A stretch of DNA of 64,000 nt from the NCBI RefSeq assembly GCF_005144865.1, contig NZ_SWFM01000001.1, positions 1,364,001-1,428,000 on the forward strand. The letters are read 5' to 3'. The translations under genes were made by a program, and so were the position numbers. Source of the stretch: Guptibacillus hwajinpoensis (lineage in GTDB: Bacteria; Bacillota; Bacilli; Bacillales; Guptibacillaceae). The notes below the pieces were generated by a model. It did no database searches. It saw nothing but the letters and a program-made list of their open reading frames with translations, and had not been told where the DNA came from. The stretch's first letter is position 1; each line of letters begins with the position of its first letter. Positions 32,586 to 42,209 of this stretch are shown here, piece by piece.

Positions 32586-33509
32586 TTATTCTGTATCTTT
32601 CGTCACTAGCTTCAATGGAACAGGAATCGTTTCATTTACTTCATTTCCTTTTAGAACATCAACACCAGCTTGTACAGCAAGTGCTCCGATTTCTTCAGGC
32701 TGCTGAGCAACCGTTGCTGAAAGCTTTCCATCATAGATACTATTGATTGCATCTTCGTTACCGTCAAATCCTACTACCAGGACATCTTTGCCTGAGCTTT
32801 GAATTGCTTGTATTGCACCAAGCGCCATCTCATCATTATGAGCGAAAACCGCTTTGATATCAGGATTACCTTGAAGCAAGTTCTCCATCGTATTTAAACC
32901 CTCTGTTCGGTCAAAGTTTGCTGTTTGCATTGCTACAACATCAAGCTTTTCATCTGCGATATTATGGAACCCCTTACCGCGTTCGCGAGTTGCAGAAGCA
33001 CCTGGCACACCTTCAAGTTCAGCTATCTTTGCACCTTCTCCAAGCTGATCGACTAGATACTTGGCAGCCATTTCTCCACCTTTTTCATTATCTGAGGAGA
33101 CAAGCGTTGCAACTTCTCCTTTTTCAGCTGAACGGTCCAATGTAACAACTGGAATCCCTAAGCTATTGGCAGATTGAACAGCTGTAGAAATTGCTGCAGA
33201 ATCAGTCGGGTTAATCAGTAATACATCAACCCCCTGCTGAATTAGATCTTCTACGTCGTTAATTTGCTTGGCTGCATCATTCTGTGCATCTACAACAACG
33301 ACATCCATTCCATTTGCTTTCGCTTCTGCTTCTACCCCGTCTTTCATGGATACGAAGAATGGATTATTTAATGTAGAAACAGATAAACCAATTTTAATAT
33401 CTTCTAGATTCGTATCTTGACTCGGCTTCGCCCACTCAGGAGGCTGAAGCGAACAAGCTCCTAGCATTAGCAGTGACAAACTGAGCAGTAATGGCAATAT
33501 TTTTTTCAT
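32586..33509 (-). CDS. rbsB: Ribose ABC transporter, substrate-binding lipoprotein
   Basis: 307 residues from the ATG at 33507-33509, preceded by TTAGGAGG; an in-frame extension to 33542 is not needed. Lipobox LGAC gives Cys19. The periplasmic-binding type I fold shows IGLSVSTLNNPFFVSMKDGVEAEAK, VLLINPTDS, TLDRSAEKGE and AVFAHNDEMALGAIQA, all hallmark RbsB segments. It captures ribose and delivers it to RbsC. Last gene of rbsRKDACB, as in B. subtilis. Confidence 0.95.
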   Translation of the reverse strand: MKKILPLLLSLSLLMLGACSLQPPEWAKPSQDTNLEDIKIGLSVSTLNNPFFVSMKDGVEAEAKANGMDVVVVDAQNDAAKQINDVEDLIQQGVDVLLINPTDSAAISTAVQSANSLGIPVVTLDRSAEKGEVATLVSSDNEKGGEMAAKYLVDQLGEGAKIAELEGVPGASATRERGKGFHNIADEKLDVVAMQTANFDRTEGLNTMENLLQGNPDIKAVFAHNDEMALGAIQAIQSSGKDVLVVGFDGNEDAINSIYDGKLSATVAQQPEEIGALAVQAGVDVLKGNEVNETIPVPLKLVTKDTE

Positions 33510-33519
33510 AGTAAACCTC

Positions 33520-34470
33520 CTAAGCTGCTTTTTTACGATCAATTAGTACGGCAATGATGATAACGACACCTTTCACAACCATCTGGAAGAAGGAAGATAC
33601 GCCGAGTAAATTAAGACCGTTGTTTAATGTACCAATAATGAGTGCACCAATTAACGTACCAATAATTAATCCACGTCCACCTGAAAGACTTGTTCCACCC
33701 AGCACAACAGCTGCGATCGCATCAAGCTCATAGGATATACCAGCTGTTGGCTGTGCTGAATTTAAGCGTGACGTAAGGATTGCACCTGCGAGCGCTGATA
33801 ACAACCCTGCTAGTGAATAGATCATTACTTTAATACGTGAGACTTTAATACCTGAAATAAGTGCTGCTTTCTCATTGCCACCGATCGCGTACGTTTTTCT
33901 ACCGAATGGGGTTTTGTGCAAGATGACCCACAGAACACCGAATGATAAAAGCATTGTAATCGCTGGAACTGGAATACCAAGGAAATAACCACGACCGAAA
34001 AGCTGAAACGCGTAACTCTCACCAAGACCGGTAATTGGATTTCCATCTGTGTATACGAGAGTTAGTCCACGAAACATTGTCATTGTAGCGAGCGTTGCAA
34101 TGAACGGCGCCATTTTACCTTTTGTAATCAATAATCCGTTTACCATTCCCATTAGTGCACCAAGGAGTGACCCAATTAGTATAGCTAATATCGGATCAAT
34201 ACCAGATACCATCATGCCAGCCATTAGCGCACTGGATAAGGCAAGAATCGATCCAACTGATAGATCGATCCCACCAGTTAAAATTACAAAAGTCATACCA
34301 TATGCAATAAGGGCATTAATCGCCACCTGTCTAAGCAGGTTAAGTAGATTCAAGGGTTCTAAGAAACTAGGGTTTAAAATTGAAACGGTAATAACGAGAA
34401 CCATTAATCCTAGTAGTGGTCCAAGTTTTTGCATAACATCCCCGACGTGATTTGTTTTCATTTTACTCAT
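33520..34470 (-). CDS. rbsC: Ribose ABC transporter permease
   Basis: 316 residues with about ten membrane helices. Typical RbsC segments are [46 protein letters not shown], and [26 protein letters not shown]. It forms the ribose channel with RbsA. It overlaps the rbsA stop by 8 bp and is followed by rbsB after 10 bp. Confidence 0.95.
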   Translation of the reverse strand: MSKMKTNHVGDVMQKLGPLLGLMVLVITVSILNPSFLEPLNLLNLLRQVAINALIAYGMTFVILTGGIDLSVGSILALSSALMAGMMVSGIDPILAILIGSLLGALMGMVNGLLITKGKMAPFIATLATMTMFRGLTLVYTDGNPITGLGESYAFQLFGRGYFLGIPVPAITMLLSFGVLWVILHKTPFGRKTYAIGGNEKAALISGIKVSRIKVMIYSLAGLLSALAGAILTSRLNSAQPTAGISYELDAIAAVVLGGTSLSGGRGLIIGTLIGALIIGTLNNGLNLLGVSSFFQMVVKGVVIIIAVLIDRKKAA

Positions 34471-35962
34471 CTTCGTGACCTCCTGTTGCCAGTGTCATTA
34501 TTTTCTCTTGCGTTGCTTCTTCTTTCGATACTTCACCCGTCAGCTTGCCTTCACGAAAAACAAGGATACGATCGCTCATTCCAAGAACTTCAGGAAGCTC
34601 AGATGACACCATTATGATCGCGACACCACGTTCTGTTAGCTCATTCATTAGCTGGTAAATTTCACGTTTTGCGCCTACATCGACGCCGCGCGTTGGTTCA
34701 TCGAGAATCAAGACTTTAGGACCAATTCCAATCCATTTCGCAATCACTACCTTTTGCTGATTGCCTCCTGATAGGTTTTTGGCACTCGTTCTAGCAGATT
34801 CTGTTTTGATCGTCAGTCTCTTAATCAATAATTCTACGAAATCTTGCTCGCTTTTCTCATTGATTAGTCCTTTAGGAGCAAAACTATATAAACTCGGGAG
34901 CGCAATGTTGTCTTTTAACGAGAAATCTAGTACAAGTCCTTCTTCTTTACGGTCTTCCGTAATGAAACCGAGTCCCAGTGATACAGCTTGATGTGGACTT
35001 TTAATTGTCACTTGTTTTCCATTAAGGTGAATTTCCCCACCGTATCTTCCATCAAGTCCAAAAATGGTACGCATGATTTCTGTACGTCCAGCTCCCATTA
35101 AACCTGACACACCAACGATTTCTCCTGATCGCACCGAAAAGCTGACATCTTCGAAGGCACCTTTACGTGAAAGTCCCTTAACTTCAAGCATCGTATCACC
35201 AGGGTTTGGGGATCGTTCTGGAAAGCGGTCTGTTAATTCACGTCCTACCATTTTCCGAACCACTTCATCAAAGCTTGTATCTGGTATTGGTTTAGTATCA
35301 ACGGTTTTACCATCTCGCATGACCGTAATGCTGTCACAGATTGTAAAAATCTCTTCCATTCTGTGAGAAATATAAACAATTGAAACGCCATGCTCTTTCA
35401 GTGATTGGATTACTTTAAAAAGCGTTTGAATCTCTCTCTCAGTTAGAGCTGCAGTTGGTTCATCCATAATAATCACTTTGGCATCTGTCATTAATGCTTT
35501 CGCGATTTCAATCATTTGTTGCTGTCCAACAGAGCATTTACCTGCTTCCTGGTGAAGAGGGATGGATATAGCAAGCTTTTTAAACTGCTCATTCGCAACC
35601 GCTTTCATTTTTCTTGTGTTGAGTAAACCAAAACGTGTAACCGGTTCCTTATTAATAAATAAGTTTTCAAGAACAGTTAAGTCAGGCCAGATATTCAGTT
35701 CCTGATGAATAAATGCCACACCATTATTCTCTGCCTGCTTTGGATTATCAAAAACCGTTTCCTTCCCATCAACTATGATTGTTCCACTGTCTTTTTTGTG
35801 TAGACCAGTAAGAATATTCATCAAAGTGGATTTGCCAGCTCCATTCTCACCCATAAGAGCGTGAACCTCTCCATTTTGAATTTCAATGTTAACCCCTTCA
35901 AGCACTTTATGACTTCCAAATGCTTTATGAATATTGGTCATGCTAATTTGCATGTTATTCAC
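34463..35962 (-). CDS. rbsA: Ribose ABC transporter ATPase (double domain)
   Basis: 499 residues with two ABC domains. Domain 1 has Walker [10 protein letters not shown] and an ABC signature region [15 protein letters not shown] with Walker [12 protein letters not shown]. Domain 2 has GLMGAGRTE in place of a full Walker A, as is normal for RbsA, with [15 protein letters not shown] and [16 protein letters not shown]. It powers ribose import. It starts 5 bp after rbsD. Confidence 0.96.
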   Translation of the reverse strand: MNNMQISMTNIHKAFGSHKVLEGVNIEIQNGEVHALMGENGAGKSTLMNILTGLHKKDSGTIIVDGKETVFDNPKQAENNGVAFIHQELNIWPDLTVLENLFINKEPVTRFGLLNTRKMKAVANEQFKKLAISIPLHQEAGKCSVGQQQMIEIAKALMTDAKVIIMDEPTAALTEREIQTLFKVIQSLKEHGVSIVYISHRMEEIFTICDSITVMRDGKTVDTKPIPDTSFDEVVRKMVGRELTDRFPERSPNPGDTMLEVKGLSRKGAFEDVSFSVRSGEIVGVSGLMGAGRTEIMRTIFGLDGRYGGEIHLNGKQVTIKSPHQAVSLGLGFITEDRKEEGLVLDFSLKDNIALPSLYSFAPKGLINEKSEQDFVELLIKRLTIKTESARTSAKNLSGGNQQKVVIAKWIGIGPKVLILDEPTRGVDVGAKREIYQLMNELTERGVAIIMVSSELPEVLGMSDRILVFREGKLTGEVSKEEATQEKIMTLATGGHEDE

Positions 35963-35967
35963 CTCTT

Positions 35968-36360
35968 TTAAAAGTTTACACCTGCGTGAAGAATGCAGTT
36001 TGCAAATGGGGTCGTCTCTCCTGTTCGAATGACGACCTTCGCTTCTTTTGTGCGTTCCTTAAACGCTTCATGTGTAAGATAGCTTGTATGAACGTTACCG
36101 AGACGATGCTTAAGTTCTTTATTTACCTCTACATTTGTTTCAACTTCTTCAGCAAGCGTGACTTGTTCAACGACCATTTCATTGAGAAGTTCAGTTACCA
36201 CTTCAATGAATGATGGTGTGCCAGGCTTTAGCGCTAGATCTATTTTTGGGACACCATTTGGCACTGGAAGTCCTGCATCGGCTATCACAATTTGATCTGT
36301 ATGACCGAGATCTGCAAGGACTTTTGCTATATGACTATTGAGCATACCTCTTCTTTTCAT
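35968..36360 (-). CDS. rbsD: D-ribose pyranase
   Basis: 130 residues, the family length. [34 protein letters not shown] is the diagnostic N-terminus, with catalytic His20 in DLGHTD. The C-terminus [19 protein letters not shown] is also typical. It converts beta-pyranose to beta-furanose ribose before phosphorylation. The ATG overlaps the rbsK stop by 4 bp. Confidence 0.96.
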   Translation of the reverse strand: MKRRGMLNSHIAKVLADLGHTDQIVIADAGLPVPNGVPKIDLALKPGTPSFIEVVTELLNEMVVEQVTLAEEVETNVEVNKELKHRLGNVHTSYLTHEAFKERTKEAKVVIRTGETTPFANCILHAGVNF

Positions 36361-37244
36361 TCCGATAGCACCCTTTCTACCTCTTCACGCGTTGGCATAC
36401 CACCTTGTGCCCCAAAACCGGTTACAGAAAGGGAAGCCGCACGATTTCCAAATGTTATGCTTTCCACAATTCCTTTCCCTTCGGCAATGGCTGTACCAAA
36501 AGCTGCATTAAACGTATCTCCTGCTCCTGTTGTATCAACAGCTTCTACTTTAAAAGATGGAACAAGTACTTCTTTCACACCATCAAAATAGCGAACTCCC
36601 GCAGCCCCTTCTGTAATAAATACTTTCTCAGGGAATGCCCTTAATGCATGGTTGATCGGTTGACCATGAAAAAGGACAGTTGCTTCATGCTCATTTGGGG
36701 TAATGTACGTAGCATTCTCTATAACCTTTTTTGAAATTTCACGAGCTGGTGCCGGATTTAATAGAAGTGGTACATTTATCTTCTTACATAGCTCTGCTAC
36801 ATACTCGACCGTTTCTTCAGGAATTTCCTGTTGAATCATGACAAGTTCACACTCTTTAATCAGTTCTAAAGCTTTATCAATATACGTTGGCGTTACATGA
36901 TCATTTGCTCCTTTGACAACCACAATACTGTTGTCACCTTCGGCAAGAATAATATGAGCGGTTCCGCTCATATCTGTAACCGGTTCCACATAATCGGTAT
37001 TTACATCGTTATCGGTGAAATTTGCTAGGATCGCTTTCCCATAATCATCATCACCTACACAGCCAATCATATAAACATCTGCTCCAAGGCGTGCTGCTGC
37101 AACAGCTTGATTTGCTCCTTTGCCTCCTGGAACGGTTTTAAATGATTCACCAAGTACGGTTTCACCTGCATTAGGACGTTTCTTGGAAGTGACCACAAGA
37201 TCCATTGATGAACTACCGATAACTGCTACTTTTGCTTTACTCAT
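36357..37244 (-). CDS. rbsK: Ribokinase
   Basis: 295 residues from the ATG at 37242-37244 (AAAGGTTGATAAAG upstream). PfkB family: GSSSMDLVV and [20 protein letters not shown] at the N-terminus, anion-hole motif [20 protein letters not shown] with the catalytic Asp at the C-terminal end. It makes ribose 5-phosphate. The start overlaps the rbsR stop by 8 bp. Confidence 0.96.
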   Translation of the reverse strand: MSKAKVAVIGSSSMDLVVTSKKRPNAGETVLGESFKTVPGGKGANQAVAAARLGADVYMIGCVGDDDYGKAILANFTDNDVNTDYVEPVTDMSGTAHIILAEGDNSIVVVKGANDHVTPTYIDKALELIKECELVMIQQEIPEETVEYVAELCKKINVPLLLNPAPAREISKKVIENATYITPNEHEATVLFHGQPINHALRAFPEKVFITEGAAGVRYFDGVKEVLVPSFKVEAVDTTGAGDTFNAAFGTAIAEGKGIVESITFGNRAASLSVTGFGAQGGMPTREEVERVLSE

Positions 37245-38226
37245 CTTTATCAACCTTTCTTGTCGTATTTCGTTCAATTAATGAAACAGGAAGTTGAATC
37301 ATTTGATCAATTTCTTGTTCTTTCTTAATCATTCGGATAAGAAGCTTCGCGGCTTCTTTCCCCATCTCATAAGCAGGCTGCCTGATTGTCGATAACGAAG
37401 GATAAGAAAGACTACTAAGTGGAATATCATCGAAACCTATAATCTGAAGCTCGTCTGGAATACTTTTACCGAGTCGAAGTGCTTCATGTAGAATAGCAAT
37501 ACCAACGATATCATTACTGGCAATGACTCCATCTGTTTCGGGATGTTTAGTGAAAAGCTCCTCTGCCCATGTTTTCGCCTCTTCAAATGCATAAGAAGTC
37601 GTTCCGAGTACTGAGAAATCAACAGCTGCTTTGCTTAGTTCTGCAAGCGCTCCTTGAAAACGGTCCTGAGCAGGCTGAACGTGTGCAGGGCCTTTAATAA
37701 GCGTGATTTTCGTTGAGCCCCTGTCTATTAGCGCCCTAGCAGCCAGCCTCCCACCTTCTCTTCCGTCTGCAAAAACAGAAGGATGATGCTTAGAGGTCCG
37801 ATCTAAGAAAACGACAGGTAAATCAATATCTTCGTAGTTCTCACGATCCGTATTGTTCGTTGCGGAGATCATACCGACCACTTGATTTTGTACAAATGTT
37901 TGAATATAATCAAGCTCCTTGCTAGCTTCCTCATCACTATTACCGAGCAATAACCGGAAGCCTGCCTGATGCACTTCATCTTCTACACCTCGTGCAAGCT
38001 GAGGAAAGAATGGATTTGTAATATCAGGTAGCAATAAGCCAATGAGTCTGGACTCTCGCTTATAGAGGGAACGAGCTACTTCATTTGGACTGTAATTCAA
38101 GCGTTCAATAGTTTCCGTTACACGTTTTCTCGTTTCAACTCCAACGTACCCGTTATCATTCAAAACACGTGATACAGTAGCAACTGATACACCTGCTTCT
38201 TTTGCTACATCTCTTATAGTAGCCAA
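37237..38226 (-). CDS. rbsR: LacI-family ribose operon repressor
   Basis: 329 residues from a TTG at 38224-38226. This choice gives MATIRDVAKEAGVSVATVSR, the usual LacI-family start, and GGGAGGA lies nine bases upstream, whereas the in-frame GTG at 38233 directly abuts that site. The helix-turn-helix and hinge (residues 3-55) precede a sugar-binding domain with LLLPDITNPFF, IGFDDIPLSSLSYPSLSTIRQPAYEMG. It represses the rbs operon. A perfect 14-bp palindrome just upstream is its likely operator. Confidence 0.93.
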   Translation of the reverse strand: MATIRDVAKEAGVSVATVSRVLNDNGYVGVETRKRVTETIERLNYSPNEVARSLYKRESRLIGLLLPDITNPFFPQLARGVEDEVHQAGFRLLLGNSDEEASKELDYIQTFVQNQVVGMISATNNTDRENYEDIDLPVVFLDRTSKHHPSVFADGREGGRLAARALIDRGSTKITLIKGPAHVQPAQDRFQGALAELSKAAVDFSVLGTTSYAFEEAKTWAEELFTKHPETDGVIASNDIVGIAILHEALRLGKSIPDELQIIGFDDIPLSSLSYPSLSTIRQPAYEMGKEAAKLLIRMIKKEQEIDQMIQLPVSLIERNTTRKVDKDE

Positions 38227-38247
38227 TAGGTTCACTCCTCCCTCTTA

Positions 38248-38261
38248 TGTAACCGGTTACA
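38248..38261. promoter_or_regulatory. rbs operator / cre-like palindrome
   Basis: TGTAACCGGTTACA, a perfect 14-bp palindrome 22 bp upstream of the rbsR TTG. The centre CCGG rather than CG plus the perfect symmetry fits an RbsR site; CcpA could also bind it. Confidence 0.75.
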
Positions 38262-38301
38262 CAAAGCCTACCATACACCAAAATAATTTTGCAATGTTTT
38301 A

Positions 38302-39126
38302 TTACAATTTCGCCTGACAGGTTGGACAATAATAGAGTCTCCTCGATCCTGCTTTAACCTTCTCGATCTCAGTTCCATCAATGCGACAAGGTTGTGCTTC
38401 GCGATTAAAGACCCAATGTCTGTACTCACGCCGAGTTTGTCCTTCCTTCTTAAGCTTATTAGCAAGATCCAAATCATTCGTGATGCCATTATGTTCATAA
38501 GATTGTGTCACTAGAGTTACCGTTGCCTCAGCTGCCCTATCCAACTGTTCTTCTGAGCAATCGACCGGACGTAAATCTGGATGAATACCAGCTAAGAAAA
38601 GAATTTCGCTTCGCAAATAGTTGCCAATACCACCAATGAAAGACTGATCAAGTAAAAGTGAAGTCCATTTTTTTCTAGAAAATGCTTTTGATTGAAATCG
38701 TTCCTTCAATTGTTCTGCCGTCACTTCTTCACTTAGTAAATCAGGACCTACCTTAGCGATAAAAGGATGAAGCGGCACTTCTTCATCTCTTAACACTTCA
38801 ATATCAGAGGCACTATAAAGAAGCGCAGACTTCTTCTCATTATGTAGAGCAAGACGAAGTTGTCGGTTGGTTTTCGGGTAATTATACACATTTCGAACAT
38901 ACCACTTACCGTAAAGCTGGTTATGAGAATAGATTGTATACCCATTGTCAAAGCGAATTAACATCGCTTTTCCTTTCGTATCAACCCTTATTACACTTGC
39001 TCCCTTTAGGATGGATTCATATCCTTTTAATTGATCAAATGCAAAATACACGTCTAACACGTTTCCTTTTTGTAACGCTTTTTCTACCTGGTCAGCTGCT
39101 CGTCTAATTTCTGGACCTTCTGGCAT
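38302..39126 (-). CDS. nei: Endonuclease VIII-like DNA glycosylase (Nei)
   Basis: 274 residues. Starts PEGPEIRRAADQVEKAL; Pro2 is the catalytic nucleophile and Glu3 and Lys53 (DTKGKAMLIRF) complete the site. YSHNQLYGKWYV and LLLDQSFIGGIGNYLRSEILFLAGIHP are typical of Nei rather than MutM. It removes oxidised pyrimidines and cuts the backbone. The zinc finger near the C-terminus reads PCRIDGTEIEKV...YYCPTCQ: the second of four expected Cys is Asp (GAT), so one zinc ligand is altered. The gene is just upstream of the rbsR promoter in the same direction. Confidence 0.92.
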   Translation of the reverse strand: MPEGPEIRRAADQVEKALQKGNVLDVYFAFDQLKGYESILKGASVIRVDTKGKAMLIRFDNGYTIYSHNQLYGKWYVRNVYNYPKTNRQLRLALHNEKKSALLYSASDIEVLRDEEVPLHPFIAKVGPDLLSEEVTAEQLKERFQSKAFSRKKWTSLLLDQSFIGGIGNYLRSEILFLAGIHPDLRPVDCSEEQLDRAAEATVTLVTQSYEHNGITNDLDLANKLKKEGQTRREYRHWVFNREAQPCRIDGTEIEKVKAGSRRLYYCPTCQAKL

Positions 39127-39195
39127 CGCTTATGACCTTCTTTCCATTTAGATGATAACTTCACTTTCCCTAATGACATTTAGGCTAAACGAACG

Positions 39196-39221
39196 AAGGG
39201 GGCTCTTTACAGAGCCCCCTT
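39196..39221 (-). terminator. Terminator of the K+/H+ antiporter gene
   Basis: AAGGGGGCTCT-TTAC-AGAGCCCCCTT, perfect 11-bp stem. On the minus strand it is followed by CGTTCG with no T-run, so termination may rely on the stem strength or work in the other direction (TTTTCTC). Confidence 0.65.
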
Positions 39222-39239
39222 TTCTCATCACCTATAAAA

Positions 39240-40712
39240 TTAGCCACCAATTGTTTTTCGAATACCAAGCACTTTTTCCAATTCTAATCTCTTCTGGTTT
39301 TCCACAAGAATGTAAAGAACATCGTTTACCTTGATTTTCGTATCACCTGATGGTGCAATCAGTTCATCTTTTCGAATTATGGCACTCACAAGAACTTTGT
39401 CAGGAAAAGAAATGTCCGACAGTTCTTCTCCAATAAGTTTTGAAGAAGATGTTATTGTGTACGGAATCATCTCTGCATTTACCGTCGTTGACGAAACAAG
39501 TTCGAGGGAATGAGATGGAATATGAACTTCTGGACCAGTAAGGCCAAGGCGTTTTGCTATATATGGAATAGTAGTACCTTGAAATAAAGCAGAAGTCATT
39601 ACGATAAAGAATACTAAATTAAAGAAAAGCTGACTATTTTCAAGTCCCTCTAATAATGGAAAAGTTGCAAGCACAATCGGAACCGCTCCCCTAAGACCAG
39701 CCCATGATAGAAACGCCTTTTCTTTCATCGTAAACTTAAATGGAAGACTTGAAATCAAAACAGCGACTGGTCGAGCGATGAAAATCAGAATAAACGATAA
39801 GGCCAACCCTTTTAAGACAATCCATGTAGAAAATAATTCTGAAGGAAATACAAGAAGACCTAGCACGATGAACATTAAGATCTGCATCATCCAAGCAATT
39901 CCATCATGAAAACGAAAGATCGTCTGACCGTATGGAAGACTTTTCGTATTCCCAAGCACAAGTGCTGCAGCATAAACAGCAAGCAATCCGCTAGCATTAA
40001 CAAGATCTGTCATGCTGTATGTGAACAGAGCGATACCAATTGAGAAAACAGGATATAAACCGTTTGAACCAAGGTCAATACTCTTCATTGCCCAGGACGC
40101 AGCGAAGCCAAAAAGCACCCCCAAGAGAAGTCCTGCACCCATTTGCCAAAAGAAGGATAGAAAGATTGACGCTCCGAAGGTTTCCTCTCCTACAGCCAGT
40201 TGAAGAAGAGAAAGCGTTAAAAACATCGCCATAGGATCATTTGATCCGGATTCTGCCTCAAGCGTCGATTGCAGTTTGCGCTTAATATTTTTACCTTTCA
40301 TCACTGCAAACACGGCAGCAGCATCAGTGGAACCAACGATAGCTCCGACAAGAAGCGCTTCGTTCCATGTCACATCAAGAAACAGTTTCGCTGCTACGCC
40401 AAATAGTCCTGCCGTAATTAATACCCCTACAGTTGCTAGCGATAATGAAATAGGAAGAACAGCTTTCGTCCTGCGCCACTCCGTTTGTAAACCACCATCG
40501 AATAGAATAAGAACCAGTGCTAAGATACCAAGCGATTGAGTGAGCGAAGCATTATCGAAGTAAATAAACCCGAACCCATCACTGCCAAATAACATACCAA
40601 CGATAATAAAAAGAACAAGTGCAGGAACCCCTAATCGTGAAGAGAATTTCGCCATCATCACGCCACCAATTAAAAATAATGCACTAAATAATATGACTGT
40701 ATTTGTCTCCAT
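39240..40712 (-). CDS. Potassium/proton antiporter, CPA1 type with RCK_C domain
   Basis: 490 residues. About 12-13 membrane helices (1-395) with the CPA1 core: LILFDGGLQTEW, VGAIVGSTDAAAVFAVM (the ND-like site is TDAA), LEAESGSNDPMAMFLT and SWAGLRGAVPIVLATFPL. The cytoplasmic tail (about 410-488) is an RCK_C/TrkA_C domain (SSSKLIGEELSDISFPDKVLV and GDTKIKVNDVLYILVEN), which senses a nucleotide or ion. It resembles NhaP2/CvrA-type K+/H+ antiporters and serves potassium and pH balance. Confidence 0.9.
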   Translation of the reverse strand: METNTVILFSALFLIGGVMMAKFSSRLGVPALVLFIIVGMLFGSDGFGFIYFDNASLTQSLGILALVLILFDGGLQTEWRRTKAVLPISLSLATVGVLITAGLFGVAAKLFLDVTWNEALLVGAIVGSTDAAAVFAVMKGKNIKRKLQSTLEAESGSNDPMAMFLTLSLLQLAVGEETFGASIFLSFFWQMGAGLLLGVLFGFAASWAMKSIDLGSNGLYPVFSIGIALFTYSMTDLVNASGLLAVYAAALVLGNTKSLPYGQTIFRFHDGIAWMMQILMFIVLGLLVFPSELFSTWIVLKGLALSFILIFIARPVAVLISSLPFKFTMKEKAFLSWAGLRGAVPIVLATFPLLEGLENSQLFFNLVFFIVMTSALFQGTTIPYIAKRLGLTGPEVHIPSHSLELVSSTTVNAEMIPYTITSSSKLIGEELSDISFPDKVLVSAIIRKDELIAPSGDTKIKVNDVLYILVENQKRLELEKVLGIRKTIGG

Positions 40713-40726
40713 TTATCTTGCCCCTT

Positions 40727-41290
40727 CTATAAATTCACATCAATCTTCAGTTTTGGGATATCTTCCGATTTTATTCCTATATATTTAAGCGTTTCATTAC
40801 GAGTAGCATGGCCATAAATTTTCTGTATTAACGATACCGCAACTCCTTGTTGATACGCATGATATCCAAACGTTTTTCGCAAACTATGATAACTTATAGG
40901 TTGATCAAGTAGCGCTTCATTTGCAGCTCTAGACAATATTCGATGCACTTGCTGGCGAGTTATTGGACGTTCGATACTCTTTCTCGTATGAAATATAAAG
41001 AAGTTAGTAGAAGTAGATGTAGATGTATGACTTATGTAGAGTTTCAATGCGCGCTTAACGCTTGAGTTTAGGTAGATACCTGTCGTTCCTGTGATGGAGG
41101 AATCAAGATAATCTTTCACAAGTCCATCTTTCATTACATCAGCATAAGTAAGGCGTAATAGGGAAGCCAGACGCAGTCCTGTATTCAAACTGACTACCAT
41201 GAGCAAGTAATCACGCTCTGACCTATTTAATAACGCTTTTTTTAATTTAGAAATGTTGGTCTTACTATGTATTGGCCCAACGTAATTCAC
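40727..41290 (-). CDS. Minimal tyrosine recombinase (catalytic domain only)
   Basis: 187 residues from a GTG at 41288-41290 behind GTGGAGGTG. It has the tyrosine recombinase residues: Arg40 (NTGLRLASLL), His135 and Arg138 (YHSLRKTFG), His161 (IYGHATRNE) and nucleophile Tyr170 (LKYIGI). There is almost no N-terminal core-binding domain, so it is about half the size of XerC/D. Nothing else from a phage or integron is adjacent and no att-like direct repeats were noticed, so it is an isolated gene 14 bp from the antiporter gene. Role unknown. Confidence 0.85.
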   Translation of the reverse strand: MNYVGPIHSKTNISKLKKALLNRSERDYLLMVVSLNTGLRLASLLRLTYADVMKDGLVKDYLDSSITGTTGIYLNSSVKRALKLYISHTSTSTSTNFFIFHTRKSIERPITRQQVHRILSRAANEALLDQPISYHSLRKTFGYHAYQQGVAVSLIQKIYGHATRNETLKYIGIKSEDIPKLKIDVNL

Positions 41291-41448
41291 AATTACACCT
41301 CCACTTTATGTGACTCAATTGTATCATAGCAACGAATATGTCACTAAGATTGTGGATCGGTCTTCTGAAATGACGCAATTCAAGAAAGGTTTTTCCGTCC
41401 CTTTCGTAGTATAATAATAAGTAACGAACGAAAATAGGAGGGGTCTTC

Positions 41449-42021
41449 ATGAATCTAGCAGATTGGTTTGAACAGGGATTGTCCAAGCATCAATACGTCC
41501 ATACAATGGATGAGCATCGAGAAGATTTATTAACCATTTACAATCACTTTCAACTCGAAGAATCCGATCTTGAATTTCTTCATTCTCTTCAATCAGAACG
41601 TATCCGTGCCTTAGTATTGACTGCTGATTGGTGCGGAGATGCTATGGTGAACCTTCCTATCTTTATGAGAATGGCTGATGAAGCAATGATCGAGAGTAAG
41701 TATTATAATCGTGATGATAACCTCGAGCTAATGAATCATTACCTTACAAACGGTACTTCTAAATCGATTCCAATCATTATTCTAATTGATCAAAATGGAA
41801 CAGAAATTGGTAAGTGGGGACCAAGAGCTCCTCAAGTTCAGTCATACGTTGACAAAGCAAAACAGGAACTACCACCTAAAGGTGAACCAGAATTCAAAAA
41901 AGCTTTCCTTTCATTTATTAATAACACGACGGAACGATTTACGACAGACATCGACATGTGGACGCACATTAAGGAAGACATGATTACGATGATGAAACAA
42001 TCAGTCTCAGTAACAAAATAA
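41449..42021 (+). CDS. Thioredoxin-fold protein with single active-site Cys
   Basis: 190 residues. Thioredoxin-like centre LVLTADWCGDAMVNLPIFMRMADE around residues 62-85, with the active motif CGDA in place of CxxC, so only one Cys is present. The later SIPIIILIDQNGTEIGKWGPRAP is the cis-Pro strand region. This is a Bacillaceae group usually annotated as thioredoxin-family; a single Cys would permit monothiol chemistry such as bacillithiol exchange (inference). AGGAGGGG is the ribosome binding site; a terminator follows. Confidence 0.85.
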   Translation: MNLADWFEQGLSKHQYVHTMDEHREDLLTIYNHFQLEESDLEFLHSLQSERIRALVLTADWCGDAMVNLPIFMRMADEAMIESKYYNRDDNLELMNHYLTNGTSKSIPIIILIDQNGTEIGKWGPRAPQVQSYVDKAKQELPPKGEPEFKKAFLSFINNTTERFTTDIDMWTHIKEDMITMMKQSVSVTK

Positions 42022-42034
42022 ATAGTACTTGTTC

Positions 42035-42060
42035 AGCTCGGCATTTGCCGGGCTTTTTTT
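42035..42060 (+). terminator. Terminator of the thioredoxin-fold gene
   Basis: AGCTCGGC-ATTT-GCCGGGCT followed by TTTTTTT. Confidence 0.9.
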
Positions 42061-42209
42061 GATGTCCTATTTTGTCCTTTACACCTAAAGAACCTCTGAT
42101 TTGACAGTCGAAACTAGTCGATTTACACTTGAATGTATAGATTTTTCCTTAAGGCAAAAAATATGATGGTAGGAAATAATAGATTAATAATTAGAAGGAG
42201 AGGTTACCC

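Noticed and set aside
40727..41290. Prophage or integrative element boundary
   Set aside because: A recombinase gene is present, but there is no tRNA, no flanking direct repeat noticed, and both neighbours are ordinary chromosomal genes.
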